Below are positions 9,940 through 19,944 of a stretch of DNA of 64,000 nucleotides, in pieces. The DNA is from Glaciimonas sp. (lineage in GTDB: Bacteria > Pseudomonadota > Gammaproteobacteria > Burkholderiales > Burkholderiaceae_D), in NCBI GenBank assembly GCA_012927585.1, contig JABBOY010000025.1:1-64000 (forward strand). The letters are read 5' to 3'. Position 1 is the stretch's first letter, and every line of letters begins with the position of its first letter. Made by a program: the position numbers and the translations under genes. Below the pieces are notes generated by a model, which saw only the letters and a program-made list of their open reading frames with translations, had not been told where the DNA came from and ran no database searches.

Positions 9940-11298
9940 TCATCTGGATCGAAATTTTTCTGTAGATATCTCAAATCGCTTCAACTTGTCATACAGCGTT
10001 TTGCGCGGGATATTCAAGCTCTCAGCCGCTGCGACCACATTACCCTCCAAACGCCGCAGCCCATCCTCGATAACGGATTTTTCAAATGCGTCGACCTGCT
10101 CGGCAAGCGACCCCTCCCGCCGCACACTGGATGGCATCAACATTTCGTCGAGCAGTCCCAATACAAAGCGATCGGCAATATTGCGCAGTTCCCGCACATT
10201 GCCGGACCACTTCTGCGCCATTAATGCGCGCAATAATTCGATCCCGATCAATGGGGCCGTCTGGCCATAACGCACCGCCCCCTGCAAAACGAAGAACTCG
10301 AATAGCAGCGGTATATCCTCGCGCCGGTCCCGCAACGCGGGTAGGGTCATGCTGGCAACATTCAATCGGTAGTAAAGGTCGGCTCTGAATTTGTTTTGCT
10401 CGGCAAGAACGAGCAGATCGTCCTTGGTCGCGGCAATCACCCGCAAATCGATCGAAATCACCTGATTCGATCCCAGTCGCTCCACCTGCCTTTCCTGCAA
10501 CACGCGCAATAGCTTGACCTGCAACGAGAGTGGCATGCTTTCAATTTCATCCAGAAAAAGCGTACCCCCACTAGCGTATTCGATCTTGCCGATACGTTGC
10601 CGACTGGCCCCGGTAAATGTCCCCTCTTCATGACCGAACAGCTCAGACTCAAAAATAGACTCCGGCAAGGCACCGCAATTAATCGCGACAAAGTGATGGT
10701 CTCTGCGATCGCTGAAGTCATGCAGGCAGCGCGCAATCAGCTCCTTGCCCGTGCCTGTTTCGCCCAGAATCATGATGTCCGCCGATTTTGCCGCCAGACT
10801 CAAAACAACTTGCCTTACCTTTGCAATCGCATCGCTGCGCCCGATGATTCGTGCCTCGATGCCCTCGCGGTTTTCCAGTTGCCGACGCAAATCGATGTTT
10901 TCCAGAACCAGACGCCGTTTATCCAGCGCGCGATAACCCACTTCGACCAACAGATCGGCGGAAAATGGTTTCTCGATGAAATCGTAGGCGCCTTGCCGCA
11001 TTGCGCTCACTGCCATCGAAACATCGCCATGGCCGGTAACCAGAATGACCGGCAACGACGCATCTTGCGCGACAGCAATGCGCAACAATTCCAAGCCGTC
11101 AATGCCAGGCAATTTCACATCGCTTATCAAAATACCGGGAAACTCAGGCGATAAATATTCGAGTGCCTGCTCGGCAGTGGCGCAGGGTATAACGCTCAGA
11201 CCGGCCAACTCCAGAGTTTGCTTTGCCCCTTTCCTGACAATCGCATCGTCTTCCACAAACAAAACCTGCATGCCGTCAAAGCGCCGCTCATCCATCAT
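9940..11298 (-). CDS. Sigma-54-dependent response regulator, DctD-like
   Basis: An NtrC/DctD-type activator of 452 residues. The receiver domain (about 10-125) has phospho-acceptor Asp60 in LISDVKLPG and the conserved lysine in IEKPF. The AAA+ domain (about 150-380) has Walker A GETGTGKE and Walker B GTLFLDEIE. The sigma-54 contact loop reads GTFTGA rather than the usual GAFTGA. The C-terminal Fis-type helix-turn-helix includes NIPRKTLYDKLKRF. Its start overlaps the kinase stop by four bases. DctD-type regulators usually control C4-dicarboxylate uptake, but the neighbour here is an SsuABC-like importer. Confidence 0.9.
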   Translation of the reverse strand: MMDERRFDGMQVLFVEDDAIVRKGAKQTLELAGLSVIPCATAEQALEYLSPEFPGILISDVKLPGIDGLELLRIAVAQDASLPVILVTGHGDVSMAVSAMRQGAYDFIEKPFSADLLVEVGYRALDKRRLVLENIDLRRQLENREGIEARIIGRSDAIAKVRQVVLSLAAKSADIMILGETGTGKELIARCLHDFSDRRDHHFVAINCGALPESIFESELFGHEEGTFTGASRQRIGKIEYASGGTLFLDEIESMPLSLQVKLLRVLQERQVERLGSNQVISIDLRVIAATKDDLLVLAEQNKFRADLYYRLNVASMTLPALRDRREDIPLLFEFFVLQGAVRYGQTAPLIGIELLRALMAQKWSGNVRELRNIADRFVLGLLDEMLMPSSVRREGSLAEQVDAFEKSVIEDGLRRLEGNVVAAAESLNIPRKTLYDKLKRFEISTEKFRSR

Positions 11299-13199
11299 GT
11301 TCCCCTTTTCTCGCCATCAATATCGGATATACACATCAGACTGATGATAAATTCCGCACCGCATCCATCACCTTTTGGCCGGTTTCGAACAGAGAGCAGC
11401 CCCCCGGCGGTACGAATGATTCCTGCGCTAATCGAAAGCCCGAGCCCCAAGCCTTGCTCTCTGGTGGTATAGAAGGGATCGAATATTTTATCGATTTGAT
11501 TCGCAGGAATTCCGGTTCCTGTATCGCAGACGTGAATTTCCAGGCGATCAGCATATTTTATGGTCTTAATCTCGATACGCTTGGTAGTAGATTCGGCCAT
11601 CGCATCGATTGCGTTTGACAGAAGATTGGTAAAGACCTGCTCCAGCCCAATCTCACTACAAAATACGATAAGCGGCGGCACCGGCCACGCTGTTATTAGC
11701 TGTATCTGTTCCGCGCTCATTTTTGCATGCAGCAGCAACATCGTCTGGCTGAATGCTTTCTGGACATGGGCCGGCCTTTTAGCATCGTCGCTGCGCCGTG
11801 CAAATGCTTTCAGCTGCGATGTAATGTAACCAAGTCGCTTGACCAGATCAGAGATGATGGAAAGATTTTCCAGCGCCTCCTCGGTGCGCCCTCGCACAAT
11901 CAATACCCTGGCATTATCAGAAAAGGTTTGCATTGCGGCCAGAGGCTGATTCAGTTCATGGGTCACTCCCGCCGCCATTTGTCCAATCGCAGCCAGTTTC
12001 TCGCGCTGCACCAGCTCGACTTGGGCAAAGCGCAGCGTTTGTTCGGCACGTTCGCGCTCGGCTACTTCCGCTTGCAGACGTTGATTGGCATCGAGCAAAT
12101 CCGAAGTTCGTTGTCCAACCTTGATTTCCAATTCATCGTAAGCACACTTGAGTGCCACTTGCGCGGCCAGCCGTTCATGTATGCGCCGACGGCGTTGCCT
12201 TGCATACAACACACCGAGCAACACTACCGCCCAGGCCAGCGTCGCAGCGAGCGCCGCATTTCTGGCTACAGCTCGCACCTGAGCCAGATCAGACAACACG
12301 GTAATTTGCCATTCCAAAGGTGCAAGACGACGCCCCACGGCAAGAAACTCGCCACTGGGCACCACACGGCCATTCGCCGGATTGGTCAGGGAGATAACCT
12401 TCGCTCCATCTGCAAATTGCTCCAGCACCGAATGATCAACTGAGGGCAAGGCTTCATGCATGAATTGGCGCTGCTGGTTAATAGTTTTTCTGCGCGCATC
12501 CGACAATGGCACCAGGGTTGTAAATTTCAAACCGGGAAATGAGGACAAAATGATTACGCCATTGGAATCGGTCACCCATATCTGCTCGGTGGCGCCAGGC
12601 GCTCGCCATGATCGTTCGATCCAGTCAAGACTTACCTTTGCCACAGCGACGCCGATAATGTGCCCGCCACGTCGAATCGGTTGGGAAATGAACAATCCAG
12701 CCTCGCCGGTCGATACGCCAATACCGTAGAAACGTCCGATCCTGCCGCGAATGGCTTGTTCAAAATACGGTCGGAACGCATAGTTCTGATTGACATACGA
12801 AGTCGGCTCTCGCCAATTGCTCGATGCGAACACAACGCCCTGAGGATTTAGCACGTAGACGGCGAAAGCACCGACACGGGCATTGATATCCTCGAGATAG
12901 CCATTGACGCGCGCTACCTTTGCCGCGTCTTTTTGTTGTAGCAGTTCGGCCACTTCAGCGCTTTGCGCCAGCGCCAGCGGGAGGAATTCATATTTACTCA
13001 GGATGCCGTCGAGAGTTGCTGCGTAAAACTCGGCACGCGGCACCAGGATTCGATGCATGTCGTTCAGACTGCGGCGCTTCGCAAACCAGTAGGCAAAAAT
13101 CACAACCGCAACCAACAAACACAGTGCCAGCACTACCATGACCGAGTTTTTGATATTGCGATGAGCGAACACTGGTTGTACTCCGCGTTTAAACGACAC
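11295..13199 (-). CDS. Sensor histidine kinase, DctB-like
   Basis: A 634-residue membrane kinase. An N-terminal membrane helix (about 18-40) precedes a periplasmic double-Cache sensor region (about 45-310, with ASSNWREPTSYVNQNYAFRP) typical of DctB. A second membrane helix near 320-340 is followed by a coiled coil, the His box (AAGVTHELNQPLAAM), the N box (TNLLSNAIDAM) and the G boxes (DTGTGIP, GLGLGLSI). The first codon appears to be GTG. It is translationally coupled to the downstream regulator. Ligand unknown; a small organic anion is likely for this class. Confidence 0.9.
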   Translation of the reverse strand: MSFKRGVQPVFAHRNIKNSVMVVLALCLLVAVVIFAYWFAKRRSLNDMHRILVPRAEFYAATLDGILSKYEFLPLALAQSAEVAELLQQKDAAKVARVNGYLEDINARVGAFAVYVLNPQGVVFASSNWREPTSYVNQNYAFRPYFEQAIRGRIGRFYGIGVSTGEAGLFISQPIRRGGHIIGVAVAKVSLDWIERSWRAPGATEQIWVTDSNGVIILSSFPGLKFTTLVPLSDARRKTINQQRQFMHEALPSVDHSVLEQFADGAKVISLTNPANGRVVPSGEFLAVGRRLAPLEWQITVLSDLAQVRAVARNAALAATLAWAVVLLGVLYARQRRRRIHERLAAQVALKCAYDELEIKVGQRTSDLLDANQRLQAEVAERERAEQTLRFAQVELVQREKLAAIGQMAAGVTHELNQPLAAMQTFSDNARVLIVRGRTEEALENLSIISDLVKRLGYITSQLKAFARRSDDAKRPAHVQKAFSQTMLLLHAKMSAEQIQLITAWPVPPLIVFCSEIGLEQVFTNLLSNAIDAMAESTTKRIEIKTIKYADRLEIHVCDTGTGIPANQIDKIFDPFYTTREQGLGLGLSISAGIIRTAGGLLSVRNRPKGDGCGAEFIISLMCISDIDGEKRGT

Positions 13200-13252
13200 C
13201 TTGTAACAACATCAATGCACACCCTGCATCGACTGGCGCGCCATCATACACC

Positions 13253-13300
13253 GCGATAGGCATACCAATGTAGCTCGGCAGCGTGCGGTACTGGATTTCC
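13253..13300 (-). promoter_or_regulatory. Candidate -24/-12 promoter and CTGGATTTCC site before the kinase gene
   Basis: On the minus strand TTGGTATGCCTATCGC (13253-13268) has GG-N10-GC spacing as required by sigma-54. CTGGATTTCC at 13291-13300 (plus-strand reading) is the same motif found twice upstream of the ABC importer. Candidate only. Confidence 0.35.
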
Positions 13301-13320
13301 CGATGCATCATCAGAAAAAA

Positions 13321-13392
13321 TATACTATCCAATGTATTTTTTAAAATGCTAATAAAATAATGCGGAAGTATCAGCATTTATACCGATACTCC
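13321..13392 (+). repeat. Dispersed 73-bp intergenic repeat, copy 2
   Basis: Begins TATACT, contains AATGCGGAAG centrally and ends ATACTCC. It lies between the ABC importer operon and the two-component operon. Confidence 0.8.
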
Positions 13393-13481
13393 TGCATATT
13401 TTGTTAAATTAGAAATACGGAAAGGGCAGTTTATGGGAAAATCCGTTCCGCTGCATCAGCGTTACGGATTAATAGAACGCC

Positions 13482-14273
13482 TCAATCCGCGGTTGTTGCC
13501 AGCATTTCATCCTGGCGATGGCGTTGCTGCTCCTCCATCACTAGCGCACCGAGCTCTCGTTTCAGGCGATTGAACTCGGGGTCGCTCGGGTCGCGCGGGC
13601 GCGGTAGGGCGATCCGCACATCGCGCTTGATCGTGCCGGGGCGATACGTCATGACTATGGTGCGGTCGGCCAGATAGATCGACTCTTCGATACTGTGGGT
13701 TACAAAAACGATGGTGGTGCCGAACTCTTTCCAAATCTTCAGCAACTCATCCTGCAGGTTGCGGCGGGTTAATGCATCCAGCGCACCGAACGGTTCGTCC
13801 ATCAGCATGATCGGGGAATCGAGTGCCAGCACCCGTGCGATGGCAACCCGTTGCCGCATGCCACCGGACAAATCCTTCGGAAAACGATCGCGGAATTCAT
13901 GCAGGCTCAACATATTCAGCAATACTTCGACCCGTTCCCGGATCACCGACGCCGAACGTCCGGCGATTTCGAGGCCAAACGCAATGTTTTGATGAATCGT
14001 CATCCAGGGAAACAACGCATATTCCTGAAATACCATGCCGCGATCCGGGCCAGGCTTGGTCACACGCACATCACCAGCCCAGATTCCACCCGAAGTCGGA
14101 TGCGAAAATCCCGCTATGGCGTTAAGCAAAGTCGACTTCCCGCAACCTGATGGGCCGAGCAAGCAAACGAATTCACCGCCGGCAATTGCCAGATTAATAT
14201 CCTTGAGCGCTACCACATCGCCGCCGTCGCCAGAAAACACCTTGTTGACCGCTTCAATTCTGATGGTTGTCAT
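13482..14273 (-). CDS. ABC transporter ATPase, nitrate/sulfonate/taurine type
   Basis: A 263-residue cytoplasmic ATPase of the SsuB/TauB/NrtD group. Walker A is GPSGCGKST, the signature LSGGMRQRVAIARVLA, Walker B IMLMDEPFGALD, and the switch histidine is in FVTHSIEES. Last gene of a three-gene importer, 12 bases after the permease. The substrate is not shown by the ATPase; the family carries alkanesulfonates, taurine, nitrate or related small anions. Confidence 0.92.
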   Translation of the reverse strand: MTTIRIEAVNKVFSGDGGDVVALKDINLAIAGGEFVCLLGPSGCGKSTLLNAIAGFSHPTSGGIWAGDVRVTKPGPDRGMVFQEYALFPWMTIHQNIAFGLEIAGRSASVIRERVEVLLNMLSLHEFRDRFPKDLSGGMRQRVAIARVLALDSPIMLMDEPFGALDALTRRNLQDELLKIWKEFGTTIVFVTHSIEESIYLADRTIVMTYRPGTIKRDVRIALPRPRDPSDPEFNRLKRELGALVMEEQQRHRQDEMLATTAD

Positions 14274-14285
14274 ATTGTCTCCTGA

Positions 14286-15110
14286 TTAATTGTGTTCGAG
14301 CCCGCGGTGCCACTTCAGCAAGTGGTTATTCAACGCGTTCATTGCAAGATCGATCATCAGGCCGAAGAAGCCGATGGTAAACATCCCGGCGATGATTTTG
14401 TCCGACCAGAAATATTCGCGGGCTTCCAAAATCCGAAATCCAAGGCCATTGTTAACGGCGATCATCTCCGCCACGATCACAACAATAAATGCGGTTCCCA
14501 TGCCAATCCGGGCGCCGGTCAAAATATACGGCGTGGCTGCCGGCAAAATCACACGCCGGAACATGGTCATTTGCCCTGCGCCAAGATTGCGCGCGGCCCG
14601 GATATAAATACCATCAACATGCCGCACACCGGCAATGGTGTTCATCAGGATTGGAAAAAATGAACCGATGCTGATTAAAAAGAACGCGGGAGGATTACCT
14701 AAGCCGAACCATAAAATTGCCAAAGGAATGTACGCAATCGGCGGAATCGGACGCAGTACCTGAATCAGCGGGTCAAATAGTTTATAGATCGTTTTATTCG
14801 TCCCCATCAACAGCCCGAGCGGCAGCGCCAGCACCGCACCTATTAAAAATCCGCCAATTACGCGCGACATGCTGGCATAAGCATCGTGCAGCAATTCGCC
14901 GGACAAGAGCCACAATGCATAACTTCCCAGTTCAGGAGAATAGGGTTCTGTCGGCGCCAGATATTCGCCCCACTTGCGTATCACCGCCAGCGGCGACGGC
15001 ACAATCTGGGGATTAAGAAATCCAAGTGACGATAGGGTCTGCCACAGCGCCAGCGCAATCAAGGGCACGATCGCGCCGTACAGTATTTTTTTGAGAAAAG
15101 AGAGATTCAT
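14286..15110 (-). CDS. ABC transporter permease, SsuC/TauC type
   Basis: A 274-residue inner-membrane permease with about six hydrophobic segments. The coupling (EAA) loop reads RAARNLGAGQMTMFRRVILP and is followed by AATPYILTGARIGMGTAFIV, which places it with SsuC/TauC/NrtB permeases. It lies between the binding-protein gene (13 bases upstream) and the ATPase gene, consistent with one transcript. Confidence 0.92.
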   Translation of the reverse strand: MNLSFLKKILYGAIVPLIALALWQTLSSLGFLNPQIVPSPLAVIRKWGEYLAPTEPYSPELGSYALWLLSGELLHDAYASMSRVIGGFLIGAVLALPLGLLMGTNKTIYKLFDPLIQVLRPIPPIAYIPLAILWFGLGNPPAFFLISIGSFFPILMNTIAGVRHVDGIYIRAARNLGAGQMTMFRRVILPAATPYILTGARIGMGTAFIVVIVAEMIAVNNGLGFRILEAREYFWSDKIIAGMFTIGFFGLMIDLAMNALNNHLLKWHRGLEHN

Positions 15111-15123
15111 GTTGATCCCCTTC

Positions 15124-16119
15124 TCAATTCTTGATCGACTTCTTGGCCGCTTCCAGCAAATCGAGTTTCACCCAATCGAGCGCTGCCGGGGGGGATGCCA
15201 TCTTCCCAATACCGTACTTCACCATATAATCGGTCGTCAATTGCACGTGGTTGATCGAAATATCCTCGGTAAAGGAAGCGTTCTCCATCGCGTCACGGTA
15301 ATCCTCGCTGCTGACCTGATTCCTGAACATCGATGTACGGACATAATTCTCGGCCGCTATCGGATCGCTGATGAAATGGCGGGTGGCCGCCACAAAGCAC
15401 TGCATGAAACGTGCTGCGACGTCAGGACGTTCCTTGTACATTTTTTCCGTCATCACCAATGCCCGCACCGGTTCGCCAAGCGGAGTGTCATACGGACGCA
15501 AGATTTCCGAGCCATATTTTTTGTTCAGCGCCTGGGTGGAATAAGGCTCTGACTGGCTCATCGCATCGATGTTTTTGGTCAACAGGGCCTGATTCAGGTC
15601 GGGGTATCCCATATACATTATCTGAACATCTTTGCCCGGCTTATCCGACCATGTCAGATGGTTTTTTGCGAGCTCGGTGAATAGCAGAATTTCCTGTGGG
15701 CCGCCTCTGGTAACACCGACTTTTTTGCCTTTGAGTTCGGCAATGCTGCGAATATTCAGATCGGAGCGCCCGACGATGCGCACACCGCCTTTCGCAAACC
15801 CGCCTACCAGATATACCCGGACCCCACTGGCCCGGCCCGATATCGCCGCTTCCAGTGCGCTGGCCGATACATCAATTTCACCTGCGATAATCGCTGGAAC
15901 GATATCGAGCCCCTTGGAAAATACCCGTTCTTCAATTTTCAGGTTGTACTTGGGTGCAATTTCTTTCATATAAGCGACCGCTCCGTAATGGGCGAATTTC
16001 AAGTTGCCCAGACGGACCAGGTCAGCGGCGTTCGCAACCAGCGGGAACCCAGCCACCGCAACGAGTGCAGCCAGGGTATGCGTGGCGAGAAATGTCTTGA
16101 TATGGTGTTTTGAATTCAT
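15124..16119 (-). CDS. ABC transporter substrate-binding protein (NMT1/SsuA-like)
   Basis: A 331-residue periplasmic protein beginning MNSKHHIKTF, with a signal peptide ending near VANAA. The start has a good ribosome binding site (CAGGAGAA), so the longer in-frame extension is rejected. The mature part is an NMT1/THI5-like fold: RLGNLKFAHYGAVAYMKEIA, GEIDVSASALEAA and KKVGVTRGGPQEILLF. Such proteins deliver sulfonates, nitrate, taurine, aromatic acids or pyrimidine-like compounds. The nearby DctBD-like pair suggests an organic anion, but the sequence does not settle the ligand. Confidence 0.85.
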   Translation of the reverse strand: MNSKHHIKTFLATHTLAALVAVAGFPLVANAADLVRLGNLKFAHYGAVAYMKEIAPKYNLKIEERVFSKGLDIVPAIIAGEIDVSASALEAAISGRASGVRVYLVGGFAKGGVRIVGRSDLNIRSIAELKGKKVGVTRGGPQEILLFTELAKNHLTWSDKPGKDVQIMYMGYPDLNQALLTKNIDAMSQSEPYSTQALNKKYGSEILRPYDTPLGEPVRALVMTEKMYKERPDVAARFMQCFVAATRHFISDPIAAENYVRTSMFRNQVSSEDYRDAMENASFTEDISINHVQLTTDYMVKYGIGKMASPPAALDWVKLDLLEAAKKSIKN

Positions 16120-16193
16120 TGTCTTCTCCTGTTTTGGATTTATCGTATGCACTGTATTTCGGGCGCGCTGCATCAATACGCTGCCAGTTGTAA

Positions 16194-16211
16194 TAGCATC
16201 TTTCATACCAG
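16194..16211 (-). promoter_or_regulatory. Candidate sigma-54 promoter of the ABC importer
   Basis: On the minus strand CTGGTATGAAAGATGCTA has the GG-N10-GC spacing of a -24/-12 promoter and shares TGGTATG with the candidate upstream of the kinase gene. It lies about 75 bases before the binding-protein start. The -12 element is imperfect. Confidence 0.4.
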
Positions 16212-16296
16212 CCGCAAAAATCGCAGGGTACTCACCTAACATCATGAATATAAAGAAATATTTATAAAATTTTTAGAGATTTAAAAAAGGAATTTT

Positions 16297-16341
16297 CTGG
16301 ATTTCCGCATTAAACTGGCAATCCGAGGCTGGATTTCCGCA
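16297..16341. promoter_or_regulatory. Paired CTGGATTTCCGCA sites, possible activator binding sites
   Basis: The 13-mer CTGGATTTCCGCA occurs at 16297-16309 and again at 16329-16341, 32 bases apart (about three helical turns), and 90-130 bases upstream of the candidate -24/-12 promoter. This is the usual geometry for a sigma-54 activator. The remaining interval to 16700 holds no gene that I can support. Confidence 0.5.
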
Positions 16342-16700
16342 CACATATTGTGCCGTCATGCAACCAGCAATAGTTCTCGGGGATGCAGGAACCACAAGCA
16401 CTGAACGCTTGAGCACGGCTATGCGCGCGGAACTACTTTATTACTGATTTTGAGGTGTATCGCTCAAACCAACAGGGATTCATATTTTTTGGAAATGACG
16501 TTCGGAGGGGGGGTATAGCGGGGGAAATGAGTACACCGATCGTTTTGGAACAAAACACCGGGAGTAATACTGCGGACGTCGGCAGGGAAAACACCATCCA
16601 AGCTATTTCGAGCAAGGCAGCCCAAAACCGTAATCACGTTAGCGCAGTGGGCGCTTGTCTTGTTGATTGCCTCGGCAAAGAGAGGGATTTATTGAGAAAA

Positions 16701-16928
16701 TTACTTACGTTTGACGTAATACTCAAATTCCCGATCATGTACTTCATGCGACAACAATTCATTACCGGTCTGTTTTGAAAACGCCTGAAAATCTCGAACC
16801 GAGCCAGGATCTGTTGCCAGCACGTGCAACACTTGACCACTCAGCATTTCAGATAATGCTTTTTTGGTCTTCAGAATAGGCAAAGGGCAATTGAGACCAC
16901 GTGCATCTATTTCTTTATTAAATTGCAT
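16701..16928 (-). CDS. tusA: TusA-family sulfurtransferase
   Basis: A 75-residue TusA/SirA-like protein that carries a persulfide on the cysteine of the CPxP motif (ARGLNCPLPILKTKKAL, Cys14). In characterised bacteria TusA relays sulfur from IscS toward tRNA thiolation and other acceptors. The length is typical. It follows alaS on the same strand after about 290 bases without a recognisable feature. Its closeness to selenium genes 30 kb away is not evidence of a role there. Confidence 0.88.
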   Translation of the reverse strand: MQFNKEIDARGLNCPLPILKTKKALSEMLSGQVLHVLATDPGSVRDFQAFSKQTGNELLSHEVHDREFEYYVKRK

Positions 16929-17214
16929 GATTTCTATCCGTAGATAATTTGGTTATTAAATAATACGCCAAATTTCACAGAAAACATCTTTTGATGGTGC
17001 GTCGCAACAAAATAATTTTTAATCGCGACTTTGGCGTGCAATAAATTGGTGCGAAATATGAAAAAATGTACGTTAATGTCATTAAAAACAACATATTGCG
17101 TTCAATTCTATACATAAACACATCAGCGCCGATCAGCATGAATCAGTGAACTGCGCAACGCCGCAAACCGGGCCAAACCTGAACTCAGATAAAGCCCGTT
17201 GTCCCTAACACACC

Positions 17215-19836
17215 TCAGATGCGCTCGCCGACCCAAGCCGCAACGCCGGCCAGCGCTTGCGCCAGACCGCTCGGATCGGTGCCGCCGGCTTGCGCCATGT
17301 CGGCGCGGCCGCCGCCTTTGCCGCCGACCTGCTGCGCCACGAAGTTGACCAGTTCACCGGCTTTGATTTTTGCCGTCGCGTCGGCAGTCACGCCGGCGAT
17401 CAGGCTGACCTTGCCGTCATTGACGGCAGCCAACACAATTGCGGCGGTTTTCAACTTGTCTTTAAGCTTATCCATGGTTACACGTAGCGTGGCCACGTCG
17501 GCGCCATCGAGCGTTGCAGCCAGCACCTTGATGCCGTTTACAAGCACCGCTTGCTTGAGCAATTCATCGCCTTGGCCGGAAGCGAATTTGGATTTGAGCG
17601 CGGCAACTTCTTTTTCCAGTGTTTTGATAGTGTCCTGCACTTGCATAATGCGCTGCGTCAATTCTTCCGGTTGCGCTTTCAGCGCGGCGGCAGCGTCCTG
17701 CAAGCGGCGACTCAGTGTCTGCACCAGCACCAGCGCGCCTTCGCCGGTGACGGCTTCGACACGGCGAATTCCAGCCGCGACGCCGCCTTCGGCGACGATC
17801 TTGAACAGACCGATGTCGCCGGTGCGCGAGACATGGGTGCCGCCGCACAATTCACGCGAGGAACCGATGTCCAGCACCCGCACTTCGTCGCCGTATTTCT
17901 CACCGAACAGCGCCATCGCACCGTGCTTGACCGCGTCGTCATACGACATCACTTGCGATTGGGTCGCGACGTTGGCGAGAATTTCGCGGTTGACGATGTC
18001 TTCGACGCGACTGATCTCGTCAGCCGTCATCGGTGCGTTATGGCTGAAATCGAAGCGGGTTTTATCGGCGTCGACCAGCGAGCCTTTTTGCGCCACATGG
18101 CTGCCCAGCACTTCGCGCAACGCCTTGTGCATTAAATGCGTGGCCGAATGGTTGCGCATGCTGTGCGCGCGCACAGCCGCATCGACCTGTGCATTGAGCG
18201 TATCGCCAACAGCCAGCACGCCTTGGTTCAAAATGCCATGATGGCCGAACACGTTAGCCTGAATCTTTTGGGTATCTTCCACTTCAAAGCTCGCCGTATC
18301 GGTGCCATAGACCGATTCCAGCACCCCGGAATCGCCCGCCTGCCCACCCGACTCGGCGTAGAACGGCGTGCTATCGAGCACCACGATTCCCTGCTGGCCC
18401 GCCGCAATCGACAGTACTGCGCTGCCGTCCACATACAGCGCGACGACTTTGCCGGTCTGGGTCAAACGGTCGTAACCGACAAATTGGGTTTTATCACCGC
18501 TGTACTCGATACCAGCCGCCACCTTGAACTTGCCGGCGGCGCGCGCGGTTGATTTCTGGCGCGCCATCGCAGCATCGAAACCTGCCTCGTCAAGTGTAAT
18601 GTTGCGTTCGCGGCAGATGTCGGCGGTCAGGTCGAGCGGGAAGCCGAACGTGTCATACAAGGCAAAGGCGGTATCGCCGTCGAGCTTCTTGCTATTTTTG
18701 GCTAGCGCGGTTTCCAGCAGTTTCATGCCGTGTTCCAGTGTTTCGCCAAACCGTTCTTCTTCCTGCTGCAATACCTGCTCGACGCGAGATGCGGCATCAG
18801 TCAGCTCTGGATAGGCATTGCCCATCACGCCCACCAGATCCTTAACCAGCTTGAAAAAGAACGGTTTGGTCTGACCCAGCTTGTGACCGTGGCGCAACGC
18901 GCGGCGCACGATGCGGCGCAGCACATAGCCGCGCCCTTCATTGCCGGGGATGATGCCATCGACCACCAGGAAGGAGCAGGCGCGGATATGATCGGCAATC
19001 ACTTTGAGTGAATTGTCGGTCAAATCCATACAGCCGGTTTCACGCGCCGCAGCGATGATCAGTGTCTGGAAACTGTCGATGTCGTAATTCGAATGCACAT
19101 GCTGCAGCACTGCGGTGATGCGCTCCAGTCCCATGCCGGTGTCGATACAAGGTTTTGGCAACGGATGCAGCACGCCTTTCTCGTCCTTGTTGAACTGCAT
19201 GAAGACCAGATTCCATATCTCGATGTAACGGTCGCCGTCTTCTTCAGCACTGCCCGGAGGCCCGCCCCAGATTTCGGCACCGTGGTCGTAAAAAATCTCG
19301 CTGCACGGACCGCACGGGCCGGTTTCTGCCATCTGCCAGAAGTTGTCCGACGCATAGCGCGCACCCTTGTTGTCGCCAATACGGATGATGCGCTCGGCTG
19401 GCACGCCGATTTCCTTTTCCCAGATCGCATACGCTTCGTCATCTTCGAAATAGACGGTTACCCACAGCTTTTCTTTCGGCATCTTATAAACCGAAGTCAG
19501 CAGTTCCCATGCGTAATGGATTGCGTCGCGCTTGAAATAATCGCCGAACGAAAAATTGCCCAGCATTTCGAAAAAAGTATGGTGGCGCGCGGTGTAGCCG
19601 ACGTTTTCCAGATCGTTGTGCTTGCCGCCGGCACGCAGGCTGCGCTGCGCGGTGGTGGCGCGGGTGTAACTGCGTTTATCCTGGCCCAGAAACACGTCCT
19701 TGAACTGCACCATGCCGGAGTTGGTAAACAACAAGGTCGGGTCATTGCCGGGAATCAGGCTCGATGAGCGCACCACCGTATGGCCCTTGGATTCGTAAAA
19801 CTGGAGGAATTTATCGCGAATTTCGGACGAGTTCAT
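17215..19836 (-). CDS. alaS: Alanyl-tRNA synthetase
   Basis: Class II synthetase charging tRNA-Ala, 873 residues as expected. The N-terminus [19 protein letters not shown] leads into the catalytic core (motif [20 protein letters not shown]). The editing domain carries the zinc ligands [11 protein letters not shown] and [13 protein letters not shown]. The C-Ala domain ends with the glycine-rich [15 protein letters not shown]. All parts are intact. It is transcribed alone, with tusA downstream. Confidence 0.98.
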   Translation of the reverse strand: MNSSEIRDKFLQFYESKGHTVVRSSSLIPGNDPTLLFTNSGMVQFKDVFLGQDKRSYTRATTAQRSLRAGGKHNDLENVGYTARHHTFFEMLGNFSFGDYFKRDAIHYAWELLTSVYKMPKEKLWVTVYFEDDEAYAIWEKEIGVPAERIIRIGDNKGARYASDNFWQMAETGPCGPCSEIFYDHGAEIWGGPPGSAEEDGDRYIEIWNLVFMQFNKDEKGVLHPLPKPCIDTGMGLERITAVLQHVHSNYDIDSFQTLIIAAARETGCMDLTDNSLKVIADHIRACSFLVVDGIIPGNEGRGYVLRRIVRRALRHGHKLGQTKPFFFKLVKDLVGVMGNAYPELTDAASRVEQVLQQEEERFGETLEHGMKLLETALAKNSKKLDGDTAFALYDTFGFPLDLTADICRERNITLDEAGFDAAMARQKSTARAAGKFKVAAGIEYSGDKTQFVGYDRLTQTGKVVALYVDGSAVLSIAAGQQGIVVLDSTPFYAESGGQAGDSGVLESVYGTDTASFEVEDTQKIQANVFGHHGILNQGVLAVGDTLNAQVDAAVRAHSMRNHSATHLMHKALREVLGSHVAQKGSLVDADKTRFDFSHNAPMTADEISRVEDIVNREILANVATQSQVMSYDDAVKHGAMALFGEKYGDEVRVLDIGSSRELCGGTHVSRTGDIGLFKIVAEGGVAAGIRRVEAVTGEGALVLVQTLSRRLQDAAAALKAQPEELTQRIMQVQDTIKTLEKEVAALKSKFASGQGDELLKQAVLVNGIKVLAATLDGADVATLRVTMDKLKDKLKTAAIVLAAVNDGKVSLIAGVTADATAKIKAGELVNFVAQQVGGKGGGRADMAQAGGTDPSGLAQALAGVAAWVGERI

Positions 19837-19944
19837 GTGCTTTGGCTAAAAATAAGAATGCGTTATAAAAAATGCTTTGCAAGAAAAGCGATTATACGTG
19901 ATGCGTAAATGGCATTTACCCGCCAGTTACCGTCCATTAAGCAG

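Noticed and set aside
16455-16778. 107-codon plus-strand frame
   Set aside because: Overlaps tusA on the other strand, has no recognisable domain, and lies in what looks like regulatory DNA.
16701-16928. YedF-like selenium protein
   Set aside because: The protein is an ordinary 75-residue TusA next to alaS and has no link to the sen genes.
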